Assembly: GCA_000711775.1 (NCBI GenBank) | Contig: ARYC01018507.1 | Location: 20,279-84,278 of the forward strand | Origin: Oxytricha trifallax | Taxonomy: Eukaryota; Ciliophora; Spirotrichea; Sporadotrichida; Oxytrichidae | DNA length: 64,000 bases | Direction of reading: 5' to 3' | The notes under the pieces: generated by a model | Told to the model about the DNA's origin: nothing | The model's input: only the letters and a program-made list of their open reading frames with translations | Database searches by the model: none | Translations under genes and position numbers: made by a program | Shown: positions 41,745 to 53,409 of the stretch, piece after piece | How the letters are laid out: each line of letters starts with the position of its first letter | Position numbering within the stretch: position 1 is the first letter of the stretch

Positions 41745-41960
41745 TTAAAACTCTTAATAAAATGATTCAGATTACAATTAATTAGAAAATTTATGTTAAT
41801 ACTAATAATTTTGCAATCAATAATAACGTTAAAATTAAACATTAAGAGTTTATAATGCATAATTAGAATCAATATGAAATAAAAATTTAGTAACATCTTT
41901 TTGATATATTAAGATTTTCTAGATAATCTAATTTATATTCGCAAATTAACTTAATATAAA

Positions 41961-42856
41961 ATGGAAAGCAACGAGCTCCAGAAGTTTGTCAATTAAATCT
42001 TTGCAAAGAAGGGAATAAACTTAATAATATAAGAATATTTATAGAATTTTATAATTAAAAAATTTATAACATCAATATTTTATTGTGTTTACCAGCAGTT
42101 AAGAACCTAGCAGCTGACTTTTCAGACGCCAGTAAGTTAATAAACAAAGTACACTCATTATGAATTTAATAAAATGAACAACTTTTGTGTGAATAATTTC
42201 AATGATAACTTAGTATTTACTTGTTTTTATAGTCTTGTACCAGCAGCTTTTCAACATTTTATATGACGAGAGAGTGGACTGCAAACTCATTAAGTCTCCC
42301 TTGCTTGATGTTAAAATGCAAAATTGGAACAAAATCAATGCCACTATTTGCTTCAATTACTTGCAACAGCAATTCTACCTGGTTGCACCTACTATGAAAG
42401 CACTGGCACAGGGAAAGAACTAATAAGTCATTGAAACCATGATTAAACACTTGATTATTGTAAATAAAGAAGATGTTTACAAGTATTATTATCATGTAAT
42501 TATTTGTTAATAGGTTTTATCATTCAGCAATAACTCAACTCAAGATTTATGTATAGAATGTTTGGTAGATATTAAATATGTATGAGATAGACTATATCAC
42601 TAAGTAAAATATTTTAACTCAAGGCAGCTAGTTTGATACATATCTAGATGATGATGCGATCAGAGACATTGCAGATGTGGTGGAGACTGATAAATAGCTT
42701 TACAACGAAGATGAGGCTCAAATGCTGAATCAAAGCTCACATGGTGCTGCTGTCCAAGTGGAGGGCAAGAGCAAAGTACAACTCAATGAGAGTGATATGC
42801 AACAACTATAGAAGAGTGCAGAGAAAAACAAACAAAATATTAAAATAAAATTATGA
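41961..42856 (+). CDS. Small protein with CH-like fold and acidic tail
   Basis: ATG 41961 (MESNELQKFVNQIFAKKGIN). After an intron comes KNLAADFSDA, then the exon from about 42,232: VLYQQLFNILYDERVDCKLI, LLDVKMQNWNKINATICFNY and LVAPTMKALAQGKNQQVIE. The pattern with conserved NWxKINxxICFxYL resembles calponin-homology (CH) domains of the CLAMP/SPEF type, which bind microtubules; this is tentative. The tail (EIDYITKQNILTQGSQFDTY, then acidic) ends at TGA 42854-42856. At least two introns are present and the junction near 42,460-42,600 is unresolved. Confidence 0.55.
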
Positions 42857-43346
42857 ATTATAAATTATAAAATAGGATTATTTATAGTGGCATATAAAAT
42901 TAGAGATAAAAATAATATTTATGGATAATAATTATTTATAAAATATCGATGACGATAATGATTTTAGCAGAGACCTTAACAATTAATGATAAACATTTGA
43001 CTTATTTATGAGACTTTTATTTGACTTAAAAATTGGTTTATATATAAATAGATAGATATGTTGGATATACTGATTTATTTGTAGGTCTTAAGACCAATAT
43101 ATTATAAAGCAATTAATTTATTAGTTTCACATTCACTTCCAAGTCAGACACCTGAGATTACCATACTCACAGTTACTCTTTCAAAGTTCATAATTCAAAT
43201 ATTTATAATTTATATTTCTATTCTCAAATGTCAGACTTAGTCATGTATGCTATTTAACTCTACTAGTTCATATTAGTTTTAATTATAATTGCTTTAAAAA
43301 TTATCAGTAATTTGTAGTGATACATTTGATTTGCAAAATAGTTCGG
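42857..43346. other. Intergenic AT-rich DNA between convergent genes
   Basis: Separates the plus-strand CH-like gene from the 3' end of the minus-strand RGG gene. No coding block or repeat recognised. Confidence 0.4.
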
Positions 43347-46300
43347 TCAATTTTACTCGTTGTCAAAGTTTTCTTGGCCAGAATAACCGACTTAAGCATT
43401 GTTGTTGGTGCCGATTTCTCTGCCTCCTCTGTAACTACCTCTAAAGTCACCTCTGCCACTGCCTCTGTAGTCACCACGGCCACCTCTGTTGAAATCACCT
43501 CTTCCATGGAAGTCACCTCTACCTCTGTAGTCTCCTCTTCCACCTCTCACGAACTCTTGAGCTCCTCTAGCTACTCTAGGACCTCTTGATTCTTAGAATC
43601 CGACAGGGTGTTGCTATTGAATAAAAGAAAAAGATATTGAGAAGCGTCATCCTTTTAGCCTCTTGACTTCACGACTTGGAATCCACCTGTGGCAAGATCT
43701 TCTTTCACATCTTAAATGTCAACATCATTAGCAGTACCCTCCTCTCTTCTTCTGTCACTACCGTAGTAGTTACCACCTCTGCCACGATAGTTGTTATACC
43801 CACCTCTTCTTCCTTCATAAGTTGTTTGATTTCTGTAGAAAGCGTTGGTGTTGCTTGAGTTTTGACCTTCAACGCCATCTTCTTAGTCCCCTGAGTAATC
43901 TGGACGACCTTAGTAGTTTCCTCTACCTCCACGATAGCCTCCTCTACCACCTCTGTAACTTCCACGATAGTTGTCTCTAGTTGAATCAAATTGGTTTTCA
44001 TCAGCTCCAGCATTGAAATTATTCTGATTCACAGTTTGATCACCTCCTTCTACTGCACCTTCTTGCTTGTTGAAGTCTCCTTCTCTATCATATTAGGGTC
44101 TTTATGTCTGGTATCTGTTGAAGCCACCTCTATAGTCTCCTCTATAGTCACCTCTGAAGCCTCCTCTAAAGTCCCCTCTATAGTTGCCTCTGAAGTCACC
44201 ACGACCACCTCTATAGTCACCTCTTCCACGATAGTCACCTCTACCTCTGTAGTCACCTCTACCACGATAGCCACCTCTACCTCTGTAACCACCTAAAGCC
44301 TACTCTTCTTTGCTATCTTGTTGCTGTTAATCTTAAGCAATATCTTAAGAGTCACCAGCTCCTCCTTTAGTTTCTTCTTAAGCATTACCTCCTTCTTGGT
44401 CGTTTTGATTATTAACACCACGACCTTCTTCCAAGTCATCAACCTCTTGTTGTTGCTCTTCATCTCCATAGCCCTCTTCTTCCAGATCTTCATTCTCTTA
44501 GTACTATTGTTGATCATGCTTTTCCTCTTGGCCTTCCTCAGATCTATCGTCATGTTGATGATGTCCACCGTTTCTGTCTCCAATTTCGTCATTGTTATCT
44601 TCCTCTTCACTCTCATCGCCATCGTTGTTCCAGTCTTGCAAAAGTAAATTCTTCTTTACATCTGCTGCTTGCTCAATAGCACCTGGTTGTCTCAGTGGTG
44701 ACTTTGAGAAATCTTTCTTTGGGGAGACTTGCTGAACATTCCTAAAATTAAATATGAATAAAAGAGTCATTTTGAAGAAATAATCTCTCAATTTTAGGTA
44801 AAACATTTAGCTGTTGCTGTTGGGAATGAGTCTTTTATGGTGATAAATTATAAACAAAAAGATATTAGCATTTTATTTAGTTTGAAGACTTTTCTGTACA
44901 TAATTACATATGATTGAAGATTCTGTTGAGCTTGCTGTTACTGTTGAATAGTAGTGTGTGGGGGATGAACTTAACTTGAATGAGTCTATGGTTGAACTTA
45001 CTGTGAAGGTAGTTGATTTGGATTTACCATACCTTATGATAAGGCACCTCCTTGGAACTGAGATGGAAGCATCATTGGCATCTGCATGTACAGCTGTTGC
45101 ATAACTCTATATAAATCAATAAGTTTCATATAAAACTGAGGCTTCCATAAGTGGCTTGGTGTCAAGAATCTTAAGAATGATGCGTCTGAGTTCAGAATAC
45201 TTGCTTTGATCGTTTGAAGAAGCTTGGGATTTGTGAGAGTCATCGCCTGTAGCAACTCTGGTTAACTCTTCAATGTTTCTTTTGATTTTGCTCTCAAATG
45301 TCAAATCAACTGGGTTGAGGGACACACTGTTCATGAACTGGAAAACTTAAGCTAAATCTTAAGCCAACTAGACATCCTTCAACTGAGACTGAGCAAACAT
45401 GAAAAAGAACTGAGCGTTTTTAAAAATATAAATAAATATTAATACTTTTTTGTTATACTTATTCCTTAAACTCGTTCACATAAAAACTATAATGTTATGG
45501 TGGATGAATTGAGCACCAATGGCAATTTTCAAAGCTTCCTCAACATTGGTGTGATCTTTCACAAGTAATGTTACTTATGGTTGATTAACATGCTGATGAG
45601 CTTCTTAGTGTCTATTTTTTTTAATTCAAAGCTAAATAATATTCTATCATTAAATTAATTTAATCATAAATTGCTAAATAAAAGCTAATTTATGAGGGAG
45701 TAATTACTTATAATTATACAATTAATTTTATTTAATAAAATAATTCTTGTATAAAACATTGCAATATTACCTATTTTAGTCCCATTAAATTAAAATGATT
45801 AAATTTTAATTAATTTAAGTCTGTAATGATGAGTTTCTTCAGTATGAGCTTGCTTTGATTGTGGTTTATCACTGGATTGAATCTGTTATTCCAGAAATAG
45901 AATTCACTCATAATAAAAGTAATTTTTATATTTGTATCGAATTTTGATAATTGTTTCTATTGTTTATTTTTTTCTAGTTTGCTTATCAATTATTTATTCA
46001 TCTAATAATGTCCATTATGTCAAATTTATACTATAATTTATTTGTAAATATTATTATAAATAATATTATGATAGTAATATTCAATGACATTGACATCACT
46101 CTCAAGTTTTTGAGTGAAAACTGAATCAACAGCTTGGCTTTGCTCGTTGTTTGATAATTGCGCATTTGCATTAACTTGAACTGATGATTCATCTTTCTCC
46201 TGAGTCTGACTCTAAACTTGCTCTTTCCTTCTCTTTTCCTCCTCTTCCTCTTGAATCTGTTATGCTGCAAGTTATTTGGCATTATACAATATTAAATATA

Positions 46301-46615
46301 AATATAGTACTTAAATTAGGCAATCTGAGCTTGTTCCTTCTCATACTCAGCCTTGTAGATATCCATGATTTCAAGGACTTGGTTGACATAGGCGGTGTGG
46401 TCGTCCTTGAGTTTGAGCTTCTCCTGCTGCTCCTGGGTAATTTATTGCTTGCTGGCGATTTTGTCCTCAATCTTCTTGATGTCCTCGAGCTTCTTCCCGA
46501 TCTTTCTCACTTGCTTGTAGATCTCTCTGGTGAAGTTGTTGTGGTTTGCGAATTAGTCTGTGAAGACTTCCTTGATTCTTTGTTGCATAGTTGCTTTTGT
46601 GTTCTTGAAAATTGC
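43347..46615 (-). CDS. Coiled-coil / RGG-box RNA-binding protein
   Basis: Read 46,615 to 43,347 as one gene. First comes a coiled coil with in-frame Met at 46,588 ([38 protein letters not shown]). The AATCTG pointer joins EKEQAQI to [14 protein letters not shown], and the ATTCA pointer joins SDVNVIE to [19 protein letters not shown] folded middle follows ([37 protein letters not shown]), then an acidic segment and a long RGG/YRG repeat region ([18 protein letters not shown]). The TATTGA pointer (20 bp) joins DDASQ to QQHPVGFQESRGP. TGA at 43347-43349. Coiled coil plus C-terminal RGG boxes recalls caprin-type translation/stress-granule proteins, but homology is not shown. Opposite-strand Ser/Thr/Val frames are shadows of the repeats. 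Confidence 0.7.
43615..43640 (-). other. IES in RGG gene, pointer TATTGA
   Basis: TATTGA at 43615-43620 and 43635-43640. Removing 20 bp joins KDDASQ to QQHPVGFQES in frame. Confidence 0.7.
45902..46083 (-). other. IES in RGG gene, pointer ATTCA
   Basis: ATTCA at 45902-45906 and 46079-46083. Removing 177 bp joins ESDVNVIE to FYFWNNRFN in frame. Confidence 0.75.
46254..46327 (-). other. IES in RGG gene, pointer AATCTG
   Basis: AATCTG at 46254-46259 and 46322-46327. Removing 68 bp joins YEKEQAQI to [10 protein letters not shown] in frame. Confidence 0.8.
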
Positions 46616-47058
46616 TATTAAATATTAAATAAACATAGGATTCATTCAAAAAATACCATAAGAATTTCTTCATAAGATAAACCATAAAGAATTTATGATT
46701 AAAATAATTGAAAATGGATGAAATGTCTAAAATAACAAATTTTTTGACTGATTGATTCCTTTCTCTTTGTAGAGAGATTAATATTTAAATTTATATAATT
46801 ACAATTTCATTTAAAGATATAGCAAATTCGAATTTACCTCTCACTTCTTGCCTCAAAATATGATTAAATTAAGGGAGTTATAGTATTTTAATAAAAATTG
46901 ATATTATTTTCTTCGTTTAATATCAGAATACTATTCGTACATATTTTAACATTATTTTATCAAGCAATTCTATCGAGCAGTCTAAATGTGAAGAGACAGA
47001 GTAGTTTCTTCTTTACGAGGTAATGATACAAAGTTATTCCAATAATGGCCAATAGATT
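46616..47058. other. Intergenic AT-rich DNA
   Basis: Between the 5' end of the RGG gene and the 3' end of the TPR gene, both on the minus strand. The start codon of the RGG gene may lie here. Confidence 0.35.
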
Positions 47059-49011
47059 TCAAAAATTTATTTAGAAATTGCTTTTATTTATTTAGTCTAT
47101 AAAAAAATTTGGGCTTTTGAAAATAGAAAGGCATTAAATGAGAAAGTGAAGTTCTTAGTGACTGAGATTATCATTCTCAACAAATTGAAGAAACTTCTGG
47201 GTTTCTTTAAATTCAAAATTTCATCTATGCTTTTCTAAATATCTCCATCTTGCATGACGCCACCTCTTTTTTCCTTGTGAACTATTATTGGTTGATTACC
47301 TCCCCCTCCTGCTTTAATAGTTTTAAAGAAAGCACATATTTTAAAATATCATAAAGTACAAATAACGAATTTCATTAAAAAAACTAAATTACTTAATTAG
47401 TAGATGTAGGCTTGGGTAAGTTTGTTACAGGCAAGAGTTAATCATCTTATTTCACGGTATTATTTATAGTAATTTCCAATTCCTATATGTATTGATCAAA
47501 TATTTCAGTGCCTGAGTTCAAAGTTTTATTATTGTTACTGCCACTATTATGCTAAGCCATTGCATATTAGTTCCCTTCCTTTGTTTAGTTACTGTTCATG
47601 TTCGTTGAATTTTAATTGTAAATTTAGAATAAAATTTGTCTAAAATCAATTTTTAATTTGAAAGTGGTGTATAGTATGATTTATCTAGATTAATATTATA
47701 ATACAATTAAAGTGAATTGGAATTATCATTGTTGATCTTAATATCTCTAGCTAATTTGAAATCACTGAGAGCCAATTCATATTCTCTGATTGCTAGGTAA
47801 CTCTTCCCTCTTAAATACAAAGCCTTTATGTTACTTCCATCTCCATCATAGTACAGTATTTAACTCAGGCATTCAATGGCTTCTTCATATAATCTTTGCT
47901 TAATCAAACACAATGCTTATGAAATTATAAGAAAGGTATATTAATTTTTATAGGAATTAGACAGAAATATACTATGATAATTTAATAGCTTTGTTCACAT
48001 GAGCTTCTCTGTAGATTAATAGAATATTGGTTGTCATTAAGAAATCCTCGTTTTAAAACCTTGCTTTTAAAGTCTGAAAAGTGTCTAAAATACTTTGATA
48101 GAGGGATTACGCTTAATCGTATTACTACTGCTGATATAAATCATTAGCCTTCACTTTTAGTGTCTGAAAATATATTATATTTTTATATAAAAGTGATTTT
48201 ACAATAAAACATGATAATTTTACTGAAATATTAATAGATAAATTTCTTAAATTGTCAGTAGAGATTAGGTGTACTCTTCAAGAGCCTTAAATTCCTCAAA
48301 ATGTGAACCAAAAGATTGGAATGAATTATTTTTAGAGAAATTCCCATGGCCAGGATTTATTGTACCAAACTTCTAAGTTTAGGCTCGTTAGAAATAACTA
48401 TTTGAATGACTGTTCATTGATATATTCTAGCTATTATTCGGATTAAATTAACTTTATATAAACGAATGCATTAATTTATCACATATCTTATAAGGATTGT
48501 GATTGTTGTGATTTGGAGATTAGCGACTATTGGTAAAAGCCTTAAAGGACCTTGATCTCTGTGGTAAGTCAGGATCTTAATAATCTAGGTGATTTTTATC
48601 GTTCTGATTGAAAGTCCAATGATTCATATTAGTGGTCTGTTGCTTCTCAATTTGCTCTTCTGAATAGTCTAAGTTTGGATCCTTGTCTTAAAGTCTCTCT
48701 TTAATGTCAGTTAAATCGTGTGTTTTTTCTATAAATGATGTTTATGGAAGACTTTGATTGTTGTCTTAATCGAAGACGTCATCGATGTTATTCGAGTCAT
48801 TTATGTTTAGTTGGTGGGCATCTAAGGAAATTAAGTTCATGCTCTAATAAAATATGCAAATATAAATTATGCTTCTAGCCTGGTGAGAAGCCTAATAATA
48901 ATGAGCTTAAGAGTCTCCGTAAGAGGGATTTCTCAAGTCATTTCTATCTTGAATTGCTTACTCGTTGATTAATCCAATCTGATCCTCTAAATATAGTTTA
49001 AATGTTGCCAT
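47059..49011 (-). CDS. TPR-repeat protein with disordered N-terminus
   Basis: Start is the ATG complementary to 49009-49011 (MATFKLYLEDQIGLINEQAI). The ATGCT pointer (30 bp) joins SHQAR to SMNLISLDAHQLNIN. A Q/N/S-rich region runs to about 48,270, then TPR-like helices: KANDLYQQQQYDQAQSLYQ; over the GCTT pointer KALCLIKQRLYEEAIECL; IKALYLRGKSYLAIREYELA. These fit the TPR consensus (W/Y-L-G-Y-A-F-A-P spacing). After a Gln/Asn-rich linker the C-terminus contains GGVMQDGDIQKSIDE and, after an 8-bp frame change (TTC repeat at 47,212-47,222), FKETQKFLQFVENDNLSHQE. TGA 47059-47061. Likely a co-chaperone or assembly adaptor; the partner cannot be told. Confidence 0.65.
47915..47991 (-). other. IES in TPR gene, pointer GCTT
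   Basis: GCTT at 47915-47918 and 47988-47991. Removing 73 bp joins REAHVNKA to LCLIKQRLYEEA in frame, between TPR helices. Confidence 0.75.
48839..48873 (-). other. IES in TPR gene, pointer ATGCT
   Basis: ATGCT at 48839-48843 and 48869-48873. Removing 30 bp joins ASHQARS to MNLISLDAHQ. The frame is open with or without it, so this one is less certain. Confidence 0.45.
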
Positions 49012-49437
49012 ATTCAAATTCAAAAAGATTTCAGTTGACTGATATTTCTCTATCTATGTATCTTAAAAGGCACTTACCTAAGAATGTGACATTTCTCTTC
49101 AAATTAACATGAGATCTTCGATTTTTCTTTTAATTTTACTTGAAATAATCTTGGTTATTAAATTGCTATGCTTAGTTTATGGAGGTAAAACTTCGACTGT
49201 TAGCTAGATTCTAAGAGTCCATTTATTCAATTTCACGTGATTTAATAATCAATTAAATTATAATTTGTATCAATTTTCAATTAATTATAGATTAAAGTAA
49301 GCATCAAGATTTATGTGTCAGTTAATTTATCATCTAATTAATAATAATCCAAAATTTCATTTTTATATATTAACCATTATTTTAACCTAGTATCACTTTT
49401 GAAAGCTCATTGTTTGAAAAATTGTGGAGAGCTCTCT

Positions 49438-51788
49438 TCATTGTTTCTGCTTCTTAGGCTATGTCTTTGAATTTTATTAGCTTTTTACTTCATTCTCTAA
49501 TTTTTAAGTGGTTTATTAAGAAGTTCTCTTGCCCCATCTCCCTCTACCTTTCTTGCCTTTCTTTCCACGGCCTCTCCCTGTAGATGTCTTAGAATCTTTT
49601 TTATCATTTTGATCTTCAGACAAATTTCCTTCATCCTGTGATGAGCTGCTTTTCTCGTTTTCTTGGACTTTTGATGCAGATTTAGTGTTCTTTTACTCTT
49701 TGGAAGCTGATTTGCCATTTCTCATATTGGAAGACTCTTAGTCGTTACTTTCAGTTTCTTCCTCATCACTATCTTTTTCATTGTCACTATCTTCTTCGTC
49801 ATCATATTCATCACTACTGCTTAAATCGTCGACACCTGCCTCGAAAAGCTTCGTTTTACAGTACACATAGCAAGTGAACTTCTCATTGCCTGTGGATTGC
49901 ATTGGTGATTTATAGATAAGCTTGAAGTTTCTCAAGCCATCTTAGCGAGTCTTCTCTGGGCCAAAGTACCAAGCCATGGTCCTGAAATTAGTTTTATTGA
50001 GAATCTTGCAAATGCCGTGTCTATCACTCGCACTCATAACCTTATTGTAAGAATAAACGTGAGTGTAGTCCTTTCCATCCCATTCATACTTGTCTGGTAA
50101 CTTTGCTGCATCACACACCTCGAAATCTGTGCGGTCTATCCAGTCTTCTCTGAATTCAGCTCTCAAGTTGTCTGCATTAGCTCTACGTCTAAACGGATTT
50201 TATGATGGTGTGATGTTGCTCTATTTTTACTGAGCCTTAATTTGAGCTTTCGTAGGATTAGATTTGACTTGAGAATCCCTCTTATGTTCAGAGAAAGATG
50301 ATAGGTTCTAATCTGTGAATGCGGTTGAGTTTGAGTTTCTCTGGAAATCGTTGTTGTCTAATTTTCCATCGATAAGCTTTCTTATTTACTAGAGATTTTT
50401 CATAAAAGATTCAGGAAAGTCTATTCCATATAAATGCAACTATGGTAGAGTGACCTCTAATCTTCGAATAGCTTCTTGAGAGCTTGTCATAAGACTTATT
50501 ACATCCCCTATGGGTAGTTGATTTTTATCATGAAGCATGTGAAGAGTACTAGAGTAGGTACTATCAATAGTTGTGAGCTTTAACAACTCAGCTTGAGTCA
50601 ATGTAGAATTATTCTCTAAAATTGTATTGCTGAAGGATCTTCCAATATTATCGTTAATTTTCAATTTTTGATTAGATTGGTTTTCACTATTATTGCTAGA
50701 GTGATTGTTAACCTCCTTGAATTCCTCGTTTTAATCATTTTACTGCTCTACTTGATTTTAGTCAACCATTTCATTCATGATTGCATCTTCGTCAAAGCGC
50801 TCTATTTGAGATTGCTGTAAAAGCTTCTATTTTTCCAATTACTTAGCAAGTTCCTACAAGAGTGTAGATTTAAAATTTTAACACGCAATACTATGAATAT
50901 ACAATAAATTACCCTCTTAAGTTTCTTTTGCTTTTTCTCTTGCCTTTTCTTTGCAAAATCTTATATCTGGCATTTTTCATCCAAACAGAACGCAACTCTT
51001 GCAGGTACGACCTCAATGCCCTTACTTTTACAGTATGTTTGCATGCTCGCATGAAAAACAGGCTTTCCAAACCCGCTGCCAATATCCAAAAACGTGGAAC
51101 TCTGATCTAGCTTGTATTCTTCTAACGGAAACGGAAGTTATTAATTAATTGACAAGAAATTATAGGATTTTATCAATAAAAAGTCCTAATAAAGGATTAA
51201 ACAAAATCTCATGAATATAATTAAATGGAAGTTTCTGAATTTCTTCATCAGTTAACTACTCTCTCATAATAGTATCAAATCTCTGCATGACACTAATTAA
51301 ATTGCTTAAAGCTCCCTTAGTTATCTCCCCATAGCCTAGCTGAGCGTTTGTATTTTATTCCCACTTAGAATGCTCTTCTTTAATTTCACTTGTAATTAAA
51401 ACTCTTTTTTTGTTTACTAATTTACAAGTCTCCTCAATTTCATATAAGATAATAATCAAATTAGCTTTTTAACCTAGTAAATGTAAGGGTTTTATTTCTC
51501 AAACTAATATAACGATCTTAAATATATTATGGACTTATGAATGTTAGAGCGAGTTTTCTATTTGTTATCCCTTCTCTAGATCAACTAATTCTAGTCTTTA
51601 TGAGACCATAGCAACCCCGATAAATCATCTATTTCTTTGTACACTCTCTTCAATTCTTGATTGAAATCATGATTCATCTTTTCCTAGGTCTTATCAATAA
51701 GCAAGTCCTCCTTCTAGTGATCATTTATAGATTCGCTAGCATTTGCTTCTTAATTTACTGAGAAGTTTTGTGTCTCTATAGTTGTCAT
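49438..51788 (-). CDS. DOT1-like class I SAM-dependent methyltransferase
   Basis: Start is the ATG complementary to 51786-51788 (MTTIETQNFSVNQEANASES). After a gap comes a helical domain (YGEITKGALSNLISVMQRFD). The 7-bp GGAAGTT pointer then joins QKLPF to PLEEYKLDQSSTFLDIGSGF, where FLDIGSGFGKPVFHAS is SAM motif I and SKGIEVVPARVAF the following acidic-loop strand. A clear intron (GTAATT..TTGTAG) precedes a long charged/Q-rich insertion. The remaining catalytic core follows (DFEVCDAAKLPDKYEWDGKD, THVYSYNKVM, TNFRTMAWYFGP). An acidic tail and a basic RGRGKKGKKGRGRWGK stretch end at TGA 49438-49440. The order resembles DOT1 (histone H3K79) enzymes, but other SAM methyltransferases are possible. 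The basic tail suggests nucleic-acid or nucleosome binding. Confidence 0.6.
51133..51233 (-). other. IES in DOT1-like gene, pointer GGAAGTT
   Basis: GGAAGTT at 51133-51139 and 51227-51233. Removing 94 bp joins DEEIQKLP to FPLEEYKLDQSS just before SAM motif I, in frame. Confidence 0.8.
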
Positions 51789-53405
51789 TTTTTGTAATTT
51801 TGGTTGGTGAAATTAACTTCTATGTTTTATATTTTAATAATTATAATTATAATATTGATAATAATTATAATATATTATTTTTAAGCATTTTTTATATGTT
51901 ATTATATATTAATTAATGAAATATGAATGTTTGTTGTAGATTATATAAATTTTATATTTTTCAATGTAAATTTGATTTATCAATTATGGCTTATTAATTT
52001 TAGCGCGGTAAATTTTATATTTCAAATTTATATTTATATTATAAATTACTTTGATATTTTTTCTTATTTGATTAAAAATAGAATAATTTATTTTGTTTTA
52101 CAGATATTAAATTTATTAATAGTATAATTTTTATTTATTTAATTCATAAAAAACTATCTGATATTATTGAAAACTTTATAGTAATATTGATTTGTATTAT
52201 AAATAATATTTTTAAACTATTTATTTGTTAATATTTTGTTTTATTTTTAATTTAATTATATATAATATTCTGATAAAAAGTTGAATAAAATATATTTATA
52301 TAATGATAAGTTTACACTATAAATTTCAGAATTAGAAATAGATTATAATAAAAACACTAAAGTAAGTTAATTGTACATTTTTATATAGTAAATTATTGAA
52401 ACGATTATAAGAACCAGAATGAGGGAAAGTGAAATCTTATTTGTAAATGCTATAGTTATTTTTATTTAAAGTGGAAAATATTCACATTTATTTAATAAGC
52501 AAGCAGGAAGTATCCAGTTTCCATGCTTTATATATTCAGTTGCAGTCTAAATTAAGTTATAATAAATATGCATAAATTATATTAAATTAAAATGTTATAA
52601 AAAAAGTAAATTAAATTTCTTTTAAAAGTTAGTTGTCATAGATATTGAATTTATATAGTAGGTTGCTAAATAAATTTATGAAGTGCTAAATCTATAAGTG
52701 TTTTTTATATATAAAAAGAATTAATTATTTGCATATATTCATTGTTCATAGATTTCAAATCTCATTGCTATAGAATAACATTAAAACGTGCTTTTCATTT
52801 GTAGTATTAATGTATTGTTAGATGGAAATAAATGGATTGCAGGATATTTATGCAATATTAGTAAAAGTTTATTTTTATATATTTTTTTAATTGCTGTAAA
52901 TAATAATTTTATTTCTGTCAACCATATTTTTGTTAAAAAATTGAGAAGAAAATATATTTAGCTAAAAATGTTTTTTATATATACATATTTTTCTGGGTAA
53001 GTTATTTATAATTTGTACAATTAATTAAATTTTATAGTAATACCCTGCCCCCAATAAACTTACCTGTGAGTTTAGCATCTCATCTAATTATTTAGAAGAT
53101 TCTTATTATTCAATAGTTTGATCTGCATAAACCCCATTTTATATATATGATAATAAACAAATAGTAATCTCAACAATCAAAAATTAAGTGAAATGTATTT
53201 CTTACTTAGTTTAATATATTAACTCACATTTCATTTAGAAATTAATGTGAATTTACAACTATAAAATCTATTTTTTTAATTTATTACACTTATTATTTAT
53301 CAATGATTATAAATGATAATTGGACATATTGGTTTTAGCTAATATTTACTTATTATAATAATAATATATAATAAATTTCTATATTATACAATTGTATTAA
53401 TATTT
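51789..53405. other. AT-rich spacer, no gene seen
   Basis: About 1.6 kb of very AT-rich DNA. Frames here are short and compositionally like random AT-rich sequence. No repeat or pointer pair tied to coding sequence was found. Confidence 0.5.
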
Positions 53406-53409
53406 GGGT

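Noticed and set aside
43304..44647. Ser/Thr/Val-rich plus-strand and Glu/Thr-rich minus-strand frames
   Set aside because: They are alternative frames of the RGG-repeat coding sequence, produced by the repeated GGT/AGA/GAC codons.
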